Assembly: GCF_000026945.1 (NCBI RefSeq)
Contig: NC_012867.1
Coordinates: forward strand, 1,488,001-1,552,000
From: Candida dubliniensis CD36
Taxonomy: Eukaryota > Ascomycota > Pichiomycetes > Serinales > Debaryomycetaceae
DNA: 64,000 nucleotides
Direction: 5' to 3'
Below the pieces are notes generated by a model. It was not told the origin of the DNA and made no database searches. It worked only from the letters and a program-made list of their open reading frames with translations. Below are positions 22,334-32,936 of this stretch, piece after piece. Made by a program: the position numbers and the translations under genes. How positions within the stretch are numbered: the first letter of the stretch is position 1; the number at the start of each line of letters is the position of its first letter.

Positions 22334-25300
22334 ATGGATTATTCAGGGATTACCCGTGGCTCAATCCGTGCTGAAGCTTTAAAGAAATTGGCTGAATTAA
22401 CAGTTCAAAACCCATCTTCAAATTTAAAAGAAGTCAATACTGGGATCCAAAAAGATGATTTTTCTAAATTATTATCTGCAACTCCCAAATTGCTCAACCC
22501 TAGAGGTAAATTGAACGGCAGCATAAGTAATGGCAGTGGTAGTGGTGGTAGTGGTGGTGGAATCTTGCATCGTGATAGATTATCTGAAGTTGCCATTGCT
22601 AAAAAGGAATACGAAGTGATTATTGCCCTTAGTGATGCCACTAAAGAACCTATGAAAGTTGATTCTCAAATCCAAGCTTTAATCAACAAATTTAAAGCTT
22701 ATCTCTTTGAATTGCCAGATCAAAAATTTGCTTATTCGATTGTTTCTAATTCAGCCACCTTCTCACCATGGAGTTTATTAGGAGAAAAATTAACCACTGG
22801 TTTGATCAATCTTGCCATGCAGAATACCAAACAATATTTGGATGAAGTTATTGATATTTTCCAAGAATTCATTGAAAAGTTTTTCGATAATATGAACCTT
22901 CATTTGACTCATTTCTTGACTTTAACAGGAGTATTGGATGGGTTTAATCAAAATGCCAAATTTTTAAGTATTTCTTCTAGAGCTTATAAAATTTTCATTG
23001 CTTTGGATTCAAACATTGATGATGCAGATTTTTTGAATGATGTGGAGAATTATACTGATTATCTTTATGATGAACCAAATGAATTCCAAGATTTGTTGAC
23101 TCGTGATTTTGTTATCAATTTTTCACCAATTTTATACTTGGAAAGTTTGTCGAGATTAATGTGTGCTATTGTTAATGGAATTATTAATAATAAAGATCAA
23201 TCTTTGTTGCATTATATTTTAGAAAAAGTTGCCAACAAGTATGATCAAGTCGATGATAAATCGAATCTGGCTATTTTCGCTAAAGACAATTTGGATTTTT
23301 CAAGAGCTCATATGGATATTATCAACAATTTAACTGGATTGGCTTTACGTAAATTGGAATTTTTGGACCGAGGAGAAACTTATATTGTTTACTCAACATA
23401 TGATCGTTTGAAATTGGGTTATTTGGCCAAAAGTCATAATTTACAAATTTTGAGTTGTGGTATGTTTACTGATAATTTGGATTTGAAAACATCAAGAAAA
23501 TTATTCAGATCGTCTATTGAAATAAGAGATGTCATGTTGGATCCAGATTTAGGGTTGACTATTTTTGAATTTGGCTCTTTATTAGTTTATAAGGATGAAT
23601 CTATTGGACCATCATTGACCAGAGCATTCACTTCAGTTATTGCTAATCCTAAATTAGATCCAAATTATTGTTTGAAAGCTTCCAAAGCTGTTGGGTTAGG
23701 TACAAAAAAATTGCCTCAAGATACCGTGGTCACAACAATTTATTCATTAACAAATCTTTTATTTGTTACTAATGAAGGGTTATTATTACCTTCTAAAAGT
23801 GCCAAAAGATTTAATACCGGCTTAAGTGCAGGAGATAATTTATCAGGAAGAGATGCATTTGCATCTCCAATGTCATCTAGAAGAACTTCATTTACTTCTT
23901 TCTCACAAGCTTTTAGCAAAGGTGCTAATTCCAGTGAATTTGATGAGAATGATTACCGTAAAGTTTGTGAAAATGCTGTGACAGGTATTATTGAAGTTTG
24001 TGAAAAATGTAATGATGAAAGTGTCCCAGCATTAACCTGTACTATTTTATCTCAAAAGGTCAACAAAATCGATTCACCAATTGGACCTTTGATTTTGAAA
24101 GCGTTGAGTTCATGTGCACCATTTTTACCTGAACGTGAGTTTGTTATTTTAATTAGATTATTAAATAAAATATCATTTGATGCATTAGAGAAGAAAAATA
24201 TGGTTATGATGGGTTATTTGACTGAAAGTAAAGTATTACTTGCTGAAAAGTTAAAAGTATCCAACCCCTTGTTTACGGTGTATCTTCATGAATTATTACA
24301 AGCAATCAATAGTAAAGGTGATGTTCAACAATTAGAGCACCATAGATCCCATAACGAAATTAGTGAAGTTGGCGATCAAATTGCCATCTATTTGAAACCA
24401 TTAGCAGCATTGTTGCCTGATGTTCATTTAGGTGAAAAGCCGTTAGAGATTAAAAGTACAATTACTATCAACTTGTTTAGAAACATTTGGTTTAATATGG
24501 TTGTTCATGGATACAATATCAATTCAAAAAATACCAAAACTTTTAGAAGTGAATTAGAAAGAATTGCTTATAATTCGCCACCATTAGCTTCAGAATTGTC
24601 GTGGGACAGAACTGAAACTTCAATTGAGTTGAACACTGTTTTGAGAAGAGGTTCTTCTAATCATAACATCAAAGACCATCGTCATTATTTGGGCAACATT
24701 TTTGAAGTCCATCGTAGTTTATCTTACCCAAAATTGATGTTTTTGTCTGCTGCGGTGTTTGTTGAATCTTTAAGAGTTAGAAATGGTAATTGTTCTGACT
24801 CATTATTGTATTTCACTGATCCAACAATTAAAATATCAGGTGTTGATAAATATTTGGGACATATTTCATTTAAAATTGTCAAAGATTTCATTCAATTGAT
24901 TAACACTGGTGCCAACAAACAATTCAGTGCTGACCATATAGCGGAACAATTGACAACTATGTTGATTAGCTGTTGTTACCCAGTTCCAGAAATGCAAGAT
25001 GCCGCTATGCAATGTTGTGATTTATTAATAAGCAAAGTGCCATCATCGTTATGCCACAAAAAGAGTTTATTTGCTTTGTTTGATTTATTGACTTTATTAT
25101 TTGATAGTATTGCCGATGCTGATGTTCATGAATACGAACCAACCACAGTATTTAGAGCCAGATGTACTGGTATTAAAGTGTCCATGTCCGACGACTATCA
25201 TTGGAGAACCAGTACATTTAACAGATTCCATGATAAGTGTAAGCATTGGCTCAAAATTTTGTTACACAAATGTAACATTGATGTCAAGAGTTTAATTCAA

Positions 25301-28123
25301 TCGTACATTTCTGCCAATGAAAGTTTACTGTTTGATAGTCCAGTCCAATTTGGGTTATCATTTGCCTTGGAAATGGCTGGTGCCATTTCATCCAATGATC
25401 GTGAATGGTCAGCAATTACCTATGCCAACAGCTCCAATTTGAATGCCTTGCCCACTATTGTTTCTCAATTGTCATGGAGAAGTAATTTTGTTACTGAAAT
25501 CATGAATAAGTTGCCATTGCGTACTGACGAGGAAACTGATTTTGCCTTCCAAGCCATTAGAGAAAAAGTTTATTACATTAAAGCCAGATTAATTCCAGGA
25601 GATAGTGGATTTGATTATCCGACCAACGATGAGATTATGAAATTATTGAGTGAAATTGCTGGGTTAACTTTATTGAGTGATGTTAACAATGCTGAATTGA
25701 TTAGATATTTAGTGGAAATCCCATTCACAATGTTTGTTCCACTGATTATGATTACCGCAAGTGGAGTTTGGTTTGCCGTTATGAAGGATAAACCACAATT
25801 ATCGGTACTTTTATTGAGTGAAATTGCCAAAAAATGGGAAGAATCTATACAATTACGCAAGGGGGTATTCTCACAAGAATTTGATCTTGTTCATCCAGAA
25901 TTTGAGAAAATGGAATATGCACCCAGTAATAGAACATTGGTTAATAAGGAAGCTGATATTGCTCAGAAAAATTTTGCTCCTCATTTAGAAATTATTAGGT
26001 TATTTGCATCCAATTTTGAAGCCACATTAAATCAACTGGATCATTTATTAAAGATTTTCACGAGATTTGTTGAAGTAGGTTTGGAAAATTTAAAGATTGC
26101 CAGTTATCATCCATTATCTCGTTTGGTTCGTTTTGAATTAATTAAATTTTCTTTTGAATTGTTACAGTATCATATCAAATTAGGATCAAGAAGTAGCAAA
26201 TATTTGAGTGAATTAATTTTGGATGGTGCATTAACTTGGTTTAGACAAAAAAGTACTTATCCATTTGGTGGCAACAAATTGAAATTTAAGAGTGAATTAA
26301 TACTTTTGAAAGAAGTTGCCAAATTTGTCACTGGATTAAACAATTTCCAACTGGAATTAATTGATATGAAATCGAAAATTCTTTTATATTTTATGGATGA
26401 TGAGATTTGTAAATTTACTGTATGGTTAAATTCAATGAATCCTTCAGATACTAGTGGTACTTATGTTAACCAACAGATTGGTGGACAACACCTTAAATTT
26501 GCTTATGAAATCGATCCAATTTTGGCCGTGAATTTGGCTATGAGATACAAATTAAAGAGTTTAGATGAGTTATTGCAACAATTGATAATTAAGGACCCAT
26601 TACCTGCCATTAGTTACCCTGATGCAGTACAATTTTTTATTGGTATCAATGCTGGAACCCATATGCCATCGTATCATTTATTGTTTTGGGCTCCATTATC
26701 TCCTATTGATAGTATCACATTATTTTTACCACCATTTGGGTCCAATTCATACATTTTACAGTATACCATGAGATCATTAGAGAGCCATGATGTTAATTTG
26801 ACATTCTTTTATGTACCACAAATAGTCCAGTCATTGAGATTCGATTATAAAGGTTATGTTGAGCGATTTATTGTCGAGACTGCTAAAGTGTCACAATTAT
26901 TTGCCCATCAAATTATTTGGAATATGTTGGCTAATAGTTATAAAGATGAAGATAGTCAAGACCCAGATGATTTGAAACCAACTTTGGATCGTATTCAACA
27001 AACAATGTTGAAAAGTTTCAGTGCTCATGATTTGAAGTTTTATGAAAAAGAATTTGGATTTTTCAATGAAGTCACTAGTATTTCTGGGAAATTGAAACCT
27101 TACATTAAGAAATCTAAAGCTGAAAAGAAGGAAAAAATCGATGAAGAAATGGCTTTAATTAAAGTTGAACCAGGGGTGTATTTACCATCCAACCCTGATG
27201 GGGTTGTTGTTGATATCAACCGTAAACTGGGTAGACCATTACAATCGCATGCCAAGGCACCATTTATGGCAACATTCAAAATTAAGAAAGAATTGGTTGA
27301 TTATGATGAACAAGGTCACAAACAGGCATTTGAAATTGAGAAATGGCAAAGTGCTATTTTCAAAGTTGGTGATGATTGTCGTCAAGATGTGTTGGCATTA
27401 CAATTGATTTCAATGTTTAGAACCATTTGGAGTAATGCCGGATTAGATTTGTATGTATTCCCCTATAGAGTTACTGCAACTGCTCCCGGATGTGGTGTTA
27501 TTGATGTTTTACCAAATTCTACTTCGAGAGATATGTTAGGAAGAGAAGCAGTTAATGGATTATATGAATATTTCATTACTAAATTTGGTCCTGAAAATCT
27601 GATTGAATTCCAAACGGCAAGAAATAATTTAATTAAATCTTTGGCAGCTTATTCGATTATTTCTTATTTATTACAATTCAAAGATCGTCATAATGGTAAT
27701 ATTATGTATGATGATCAAGGTCATATTTTACACATTGATTTCGGATTTTGTTTTGATATTGTTCCTGGTGGGGTTAAGTTTGAGGCTGCACCATTCAAAT
27801 TGACTCATGAAATGATTATGGTTTTAGGAGGTAATGATCAAACTCAGTCATTTAAATGGTTTGAAGAGTTATGTGTTAAAGGTTATTTGAGTTGTCGTCC
27901 ATACATGGAATTTATTGTGAGATCCATAACTCCAATGTTGGAAAGTGGATTACCATGTTTTAAAGAAAATACAATAAAGAATTTACGACAAAGATTTGTT
28001 CCAACTAAATCGGAAAAGGAAGCAGCATTGTACTTTAGAAAATTGATTAAGAAATCGATGGAAAGTTTCTACACTAAAGGTTATGATGAGTTCCAAAGAC
28101 TTACAAATGGTATTCCTTACTAG
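22334..28123 (+). CDS. STT4: Phosphatidylinositol 4-kinase (type III alpha)
   Basis: Stt4 makes PI4P at the plasma membrane, feeding PI(4,5)P2 synthesis, actin organisation and cell-wall signalling. The 1929-residue protein has a long helical-solenoid N-terminal part, a lipid-kinase accessory domain (about 1350-1530) and a C-terminal PI3/4-kinase catalytic domain (about 1640-1929). The catalytic loop is DRHNGN (Asp1784) and the activation-loop DFG has Asp1802. The length agrees with yeast Stt4 (1900 aa). Just before the kinase, SHAKAPF is preceded by a CTG codon (residue 1632) where yeast and human homologues have Ser, supporting CUG-Ser decoding. A Gly/Ser-rich insert lies near residues 60-80. 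The start at 22334 is the first ATG after a T run and a short purine leader. Confidence 0.97.
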   Translation: MDYSGITRGSIRAEALKKLAELTVQNPSSNLKEVNTGIQKDDFSKLLSATPKLLNPRGKLNGSISNGSGSGGSGGGILHRDRLSEVAIAKKEYEVIIALSDATKEPMKVDSQIQALINKFKAYLFELPDQKFAYSIVSNSATFSPWSLLGEKLTTGLINLAMQNTKQYLDEVIDIFQEFIEKFFDNMNLHLTHFLTLTGVLDGFNQNAKFLSISSRAYKIFIALDSNIDDADFLNDVENYTDYLYDEPNEFQDLLTRDFVINFSPILYLESLSRLMCAIVNGIINNKDQSLLHYILEKVANKYDQVDDKSNLAIFAKDNLDFSRAHMDIINNLTGLALRKLEFLDRGETYIVYSTYDRLKLGYLAKSHNLQILSCGMFTDNLDLKTSRKLFRSSIEIRDVMLDPDLGLTIFEFGSLLVYKDESIGPSLTRAFTSVIANPKLDPNYCLKASKAVGLGTKKLPQDTVVTTIYSLTNLLFVTNEGLLLPSKSAKRFNTGLSAGDNLSGRDAFASPMSSRRTSFTSFSQAFSKGANSSEFDENDYRKVCENAVTGIIEVCEKCNDESVPALTCTILSQKVNKIDSPIGPLILKALSSCAPFLPEREFVILIRLLNKISFDALEKKNMVMMGYLTESKVLLAEKLKVSNPLFTVYLHELLQAINSKGDVQQLEHHRSHNEISEVGDQIAIYLKPLAALLPDVHLGEKPLEIKSTITINLFRNIWFNMVVHGYNINSKNTKTFRSELERIAYNSPPLASELSWDRTETSIELNTVLRRGSSNHNIKDHRHYLGNIFEVHRSLSYPKLMFLSAAVFVESLRVRNGNCSDSLLYFTDPTIKISGVDKYLGHISFKIVKDFIQLINTGANKQFSADHIAEQLTTMLISCCYPVPEMQDAAMQCCDLLISKVPSSLCHKKSLFALFDLLTLLFDSIADADVHEYEPTTVFRARCTGIKVSMSDDYHWRTSTFNRFHDKCKHWLKILLHKCNIDVKSLIQSYISANESLLFDSPVQFGLSFALEMAGAISSNDREWSAITYANSSNLNALPTIVSQLSWRSNFVTEIMNKLPLRTDEETDFAFQAIREKVYYIKARLIPGDSGFDYPTNDEIMKLLSEIAGLTLLSDVNNAELIRYLVEIPFTMFVPLIMITASGVWFAVMKDKPQLSVLLLSEIAKKWEESIQLRKGVFSQEFDLVHPEFEKMEYAPSNRTLVNKEADIAQKNFAPHLEIIRLFASNFEATLNQLDHLLKIFTRFVEVGLENLKIASYHPLSRLVRFELIKFSFELLQYHIKLGSRSSKYLSELILDGALTWFRQKSTYPFGGNKLKFKSELILLKEVAKFVTGLNNFQLELIDMKSKILLYFMDDEICKFTVWLNSMNPSDTSGTYVNQQIGGQHLKFAYEIDPILAVNLAMRYKLKSLDELLQQLIIKDPLPAISYPDAVQFFIGINAGTHMPSYHLLFWAPLSPIDSITLFLPPFGSNSYILQYTMRSLESHDVNLTFFYVPQIVQSLRFDYKGYVERFIVETAKVSQLFAHQIIWNMLANSYKDEDSQDPDDLKPTLDRIQQTMLKSFSAHDLKFYEKEFGFFNEVTSISGKLKPYIKKSKAEKKEKIDEEMALIKVEPGVYLPSNPDGVVVDINRKLGRPLQSHAKAPFMATFKIKKELVDYDEQGHKQAFEIEKWQSAIFKVGDDCRQDVLALQLISMFRTIWSNAGLDLYVFPYRVTATAPGCGVIDVLPNSTSRDMLGREAVNGLYEYFITKFGPENLIEFQTARNNLIKSLAAYSIISYLLQFKDRHNGNIMYDDQGHILHIDFGFCFDIVPGGVKFEAAPFKLTHEMIMVLGGNDQTQSFKWFEELCVKGYLSCRPYMEFIVRSITPMLESGLPCFKENTIKNLRQRFVPTKSEKEAALYFRKLIKKSMESFYTKGYDEFQRLTNGIPY
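27227..27229 (+). other. CTG codon at a conserved serine position
   Basis: Residue 1632 of Stt4, in the motif K-(CTG)-G-R-P ahead of the kinase. Homologues have K-S-G here. With CUG as Ser the motif becomes canonical. Confidence 0.7.
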
Positions 28124-30078
28124 TTAGTGATGTTGAAAGAGAACATATTTATGTAAAGTAATTATTTTTTCATTTGTCTTTAGTTTTTTTATGTAAAAGA
28201 TGATAGGTTGAACGAAACATTCGGAGTTTCTTCGTGTTTATTCGCATACAATGGAAATTCAACAGTAACTAAAACTTTGGGATTAAAGATTGAAGCTCCA
28301 AAATACGATTACACCTTAGTTTCTATTTCACTTTTCTTCCTTTTTAACCATGTTAGCTGTTCTATGAAATGTAGATATTGGAAATGTAACTACAAAAGAG
28401 TATGAGAATATGTAGGGCTGCTTGCTATACATGTGGATTTCAGTGGGTGTAAGTTTCAGACTTGGTTGCTAATTCGGTCAATTGTGATAACCTGTGTCCA
28501 AGATCTTTTGTATAATCAAGAAAAAAAAAAAAAAAAAGACCAATTGTTCATCTCCAGCATTGCCTGGTTTTAATTTATTGATAAAAACAGATCCAACATA
28601 GCCTCTTTATGGATACACCCACACCACTGTATATATAAGTATCATTAAGATCTATATTGCTCTGGTTACCTATTTTTATTTTCAATTTCTCAAGGGATCT
28701 TTAAATATTTAATCAACATTGTAGATTTCAGATTCATAACCCTGATGAGCGAGTAATGGCGGAAGAAAAGTGGATAGATATTGAAAATTGACGAGATTGC
28801 GTCATGCCTTTGAAAAGTATTTTTAGTGCGTTACTACTTACACAATGTTGATCCAAAAAGTTTCAGGTACAGATGAGACAATCGAACATGCATTTACAGT
28901 AAAGGAAGATGGAATTATTTATTCCAAACCAACCAGAAGAATAGCATTTAATATAATCTAGGACGTTTGGGTTATTCTATCTTAATTCCTTCAGAGATAC
29001 TGTTTAACAAGATGAGGAATAAATGCTGGATGGGAAGTTGCTTAGAAATGACGGCATCGTAAAGGCTTAAATTTCGAGAAAGATATGCAAGAATCACGAG
29101 TTTATATTTTTAAAATAATATTCCTCAAAGTTATAAAAAGAAGTTATCGGTATTGAGTAATACCTTAATAATAGGGATTTGACTTGAAGGCAGCATTCTA
29201 TACACAATTTTGTGTGGTTCATTTTTAGTATTGGGCATCATGTTTCTTAGGGATTGATTGAATACATACAAGCTTTTTGTATGGAAAGAAGATACAAGCT
29301 AACAGTAACCCTTGATCAAGTCTAACGTTGATCACTGTTGTCTTGTTGCATTTGATAATATAATCTGTAATAGTAGTATAATATATCCCAAGAAGAAGAA
29401 ACAATTATAAAATAAAAAAGGTCGTGTATATCAATACAAAAAAGAATGAATTAATGATTTTGTGATATATTTATTTATAGTAATAATTATTATAACAAAA
29501 TACAAACAAGAAAAGAAAAAAAAATAATAATAAAATCTGGCGCACTTTTTTTTCTCTCACTTTTGCACGCACCACTTTCAATTCCTCACACCCAAAAAAA
29601 AAAAAAAAAAAAAAAAGAAAAAGAGGCAGAGCCCAATTAATCAATCAATAATAAAGTTTGTTGTCATTTTTTTTAAAAAAAATATATATTTAGAACCACA
29701 TTTCAATTGGCTACACATATATCAAGACACAACATCATTTTATCTTATCTTATCAACAACAACATCATCATCACTACCACCATCTAGATACCTTTCTTTC
29801 TTTACCTTCCAATTTCCACATTTTGCTTTTTTCATATTCGTATTTTCGATTATATATTGCAAGAGATAATTCTTATTTATTTATACAACATCCCACACCC
29901 TCCCTCCTTGCATTCTTCATCTTCATTACCAGATTTAGTATTTACTTGAATTCAGATTCAGATTTTTTTTTTTTTTTTGTTTTAATTTTGATCAAGTTTA
30001 GAGCTTACCAAGGATTAGATATCAACTACTCGAAATCACGCCAATTATAAAGCATCTGCAAATTTCTATTGATACAAC
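28124..30078. other. 2-kb spacer, STT4 to FLC gene
   Basis: No ORF above about 65 codons has protein-like content. The section from 28.2 to 29.35 kb is less repetitive than other spacers and has many short frames in mixed phases, so it could be an eroded element or a noncoding transcript; I cannot assign it. After 29.35 kb come A/T runs (29595-29616, 29969-29980), one AGGTCGTGTAT copy and pyrimidine-rich promoter DNA ahead of the next gene. Confidence 0.5.
29419..29429 (+). promoter_or_regulatory. AGGTCGTGTAT motif, copy 2
   Basis: Exact 11-mer, again preceded by an A-rich run. It lies 650 bases upstream of the FLC-type gene in the same orientation. Confidence 0.4.
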
Positions 30079-32502
30079 ATGCTACTCCCCAGTTCGACAG
30101 TGATATTTATATGGTTTGGCTTTCTATTGTCAATAGTTAATGCTGGAGCTCGATATATCCAATCGTCCTCTCTTTTGACATGTATGGAAAACTCCCAATT
30201 CACAGCTTCATATTTTGATATTGTATTTTTCCCTGGAAACAATTCTGTCAATTTTAATGTGGTGGCCATAACATCGATTGATAATAAGACGGTTGGTGTA
30301 AATGTTAATCTTATTGCCTATGGGTTAAATGTTTTACAAAGAAATATTTCCTTGTGTGACATTAATTATCAGAATACTGGTAACACTAAAAATAATCCAT
30401 TGTGTCCCTTAACAAGTGGTCATTTGGATTTAGATTCGCTGTACACGTTGGGAAAATCTGTCACTAAAGATATTCCCGGTATTGCATACACCATTCCTGA
30501 TTTGGATGCCAGAGTTCGTGTTATTGTTTACGACACTGAAAACTATGAACAATTAGCTTGTGTTGAAACCACATTGTCCAACGGTAAAACTGTGCAGACA
30601 AAATATGCAGCATGGCCTATTGCCGCTGTTTCTGGGTTAGGGGTTATTACTTCAGGGGTCATTTCCGTGATTGGGCATTCTAGTACTGCAGCTCATATTG
30701 CTTCAAATTCCATGTCGCTTTTCGTCTATTTCCAATCTTTGGCTATAACAGCAATGATGGCCGTGGCAAGAGTTCCACCTATTGCTGCTGCGTGGGCTCA
30801 AAACTTTATGTGGTCATTGGGAATTGTCAAAGTGGGGTTTGTTCAAGACATTGCCAATTGGTATTTACAATCCACTGGAGGCACTCCAACCGATATTTTA
30901 AAATCTAGTTATCTTTCCGTGTCAGTGCAGAAATTTGTGAAAAAATTCATCAGACGTTCAGTTCTCGCCATGCCTGACCAACAACGGGAATTCATCACTC
31001 ACTTGGTCAGAAGAAGTAGCATTCAGTTAGATTCAGACAGCTTCAATGCCTCGGGATCATTGGACCCTAATTTATATTCAACTAACGAAAAAGCTAGTGA
31101 TTTGTCGGGGAAGATCTTAGTCTTGAGAGGGATTCAGAGAGTTGCTTATTTGGCACATATCGAGATTACCAATATTTTTATGACTGGTATTCAATTTTTA
31201 TTCTTTTTCGCATTTGTGATGATTGTTTGTCTCATGTTGTTTAAGGCAATCATCGAAATATTGATTAGAAGCAAAGTTATGAATGAAGGGAAGTTTCATG
31301 AATATCGTCAACAATGGACATCGATTATTAAAGGTACTATATATCGTTTGTTAGTTCTTGCTTTGCCTCAGATCAGTTTATTATGTATTTGGGAGTTCAC
31401 AGCAAATGATTCCGCTGGTATTATCATTGTTGCTGTGTTTTTGTTGTTTATCACTCTTGGGTTGTTATTCCAAGCTGCTGTAAGAGTTTTCCTCATGGGT
31501 AAAAAATCTGTACGTCAATTTAAAAATCCAGCTTATTTGTTGTTTGGTGATGGTAAGTTTTTGAATCGATTTGGTTTCCTTTATGTTCAATTTCGTGCTG
31601 ACAAGTATTGGTTCATTTTGGTTTCTTTAATTTATATTCTTCTTAAATCCTTGATTGTGGCAGTATTACAGAAATCAGGTCAACCTCAAGCAGTCATTGT
31701 TTGGGTTATTGAATTGATTTATTTAGTGATTTTAATTTGGATTCGTCCATTTATGGATAAAAGAACTAATGCCTTCAACATTACTATTGGTGTGATCAAT
31801 TTTATCAATGCATTGTTCTTCATGTTTTTTTCAAATGTTTTCAAACAACCAAATGTTGTATCATCGGTTATGGCTGTTGTGTATTTCATTTTGAATGCAG
31901 TGTTTGCCTTGTTTTTGTTATTATTCACCATCATCACGTGTGTTCTCGCATTGTTGTACAAGAACCCAGATACAAGATACCAACCAATGAAAGATGATCG
32001 AGTTTCATTCTTGCCTAGGTTTGGCAATAAAAGCGGTGATGCCAGCAAAGGACAAAATAACAATACTGAGGATATGGAATTGATGGCATTGGGAGCAACA
32101 GCAATGAAAGGTCACGAACATAGTAATCAACAAGGTGGTACTGTGTTTGATGATTATGATTCATATGATGATGATTCTCCAGATCACAGATCTCGTAATG
32201 CTAGTGGACCAGGTGGAGCTACCTTGACGAATGTATCTTCTAATTATGATGCTGATTCACGTAGAGATTCTATAAATTTCCTGGAACCTACTCAACCAAA
32301 TTCAACTATTGTTGGTAACCCATATAATGCTGTACCTCCATCTATGGGTGCACGTAGCACTAGTAGCAATTCAGGGTTTAGCTATGGTACTACCGGAGTT
32401 TATACTGGAAGTGTTTCTTCACCACATAATCAATATCCAAATCGTTATGGGGGCCAACAAAACAATTATGGAAACAACAATGGTGCTAGAAGATGGCAGT
32501 GA
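30079..32502 (+). CDS. Flc-family (TRP-like) membrane protein, putative flavin carrier
   Basis: The 807-residue protein has a signal peptide (about 1-23) and a lumenal ML-like/TRP N-terminal domain (about 25-175, with paired Cys and several N-glycosylation sequons). A TRP-like membrane domain of about nine TM segments spans roughly 185-640. A hydrophilic, Asn/Ser/Gly/Asp-rich cytosolic tail follows (about 645-807). This is the architecture of the fungal Flc1/Flc2/Flc3 family, linked to FAD transport into the ER, calcium homeostasis and cell-wall integrity. I cannot tell which FLC paralogue this is. The tail ends in a Gln/Asn/Gly-rich stretch. The gene converges on the next minus-strand gene with 434 bases between stops. 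Confidence 0.88.
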   Translation: MLLPSSTVIFIWFGFLLSIVNAGARYIQSSSLLTCMENSQFTASYFDIVFFPGNNSVNFNVVAITSIDNKTVGVNVNLIAYGLNVLQRNISLCDINYQNTGNTKNNPLCPLTSGHLDLDSLYTLGKSVTKDIPGIAYTIPDLDARVRVIVYDTENYEQLACVETTLSNGKTVQTKYAAWPIAAVSGLGVITSGVISVIGHSSTAAHIASNSMSLFVYFQSLAITAMMAVARVPPIAAAWAQNFMWSLGIVKVGFVQDIANWYLQSTGGTPTDILKSSYLSVSVQKFVKKFIRRSVLAMPDQQREFITHLVRRSSIQLDSDSFNASGSLDPNLYSTNEKASDLSGKILVLRGIQRVAYLAHIEITNIFMTGIQFLFFFAFVMIVCLMLFKAIIEILIRSKVMNEGKFHEYRQQWTSIIKGTIYRLLVLALPQISLLCIWEFTANDSAGIIIVAVFLLFITLGLLFQAAVRVFLMGKKSVRQFKNPAYLLFGDGKFLNRFGFLYVQFRADKYWFILVSLIYILLKSLIVAVLQKSGQPQAVIVWVIELIYLVILIWIRPFMDKRTNAFNITIGVINFINALFFMFFSNVFKQPNVVSSVMAVVYFILNAVFALFLLLFTIITCVLALLYKNPDTRYQPMKDDRVSFLPRFGNKSGDASKGQNNNTEDMELMALGATAMKGHEHSNQQGGTVFDDYDSYDDDSPDHRSRNASGPGGATLTNVSSNYDADSRRDSINFLEPTQPNSTIVGNPYNAVPPSMGARSTSSNSGFSYGTTGVYTGSVSSPHNQYPNRYGGQQNNYGNNNGARRWQ

Positions 32503-32936
32503 GAAGTTAAGAGCTATTCGAAAAAAGAAAAACGAACAGAAACACAATATTATCTTTCAAAATCCATGAAATTATCTATACATTTGGGAAATGATATTCA
32601 CAAGTTTCTTGAAGAAAGAGGAATCAATTCCTTATAACGATTACCATGTAAGTCATGCAACCTATATATATATACATATATATGTATGTGGGGCCTTTTT
32701 ATTTTTTTTTTTCTTTATTTTTTTTGTACTTTATCGTTTTTTTAGTTTTAAATTTCAAGTTCCAACGTTTGCTTTTTGTTTGTATTTTACAGTTTTTTAC
32801 ATGGTCTGTTATTCTTGTATTACTCAATTCTTGTGATTAGAATAATGTAAAGTATTATATACTTCTTATTATATTATAGAAATTTATACAGAGAATAATT
32901 GATGTTTGATGTTTGTTGTTTGTTGTTGATCACCCA
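32503..32936. other. Convergent 3' spacer
   Basis: T-rich spacer with a TATA/CATATA stretch (32664-32687) and runs of T (32701-32728). It carries the polyadenylation regions of the FLC-type gene and the facing secreted-protein gene. No gene is seen. Confidence 0.6.

Noticed and set aside
28200..29400. LTR or retrotransposon remnant between STT4 and the FLC gene
   Set aside because: Unique-looking sequence with scattered TGTTG starts, but no matching TG...CA ends, target-site duplication or pol-like frame could be found.
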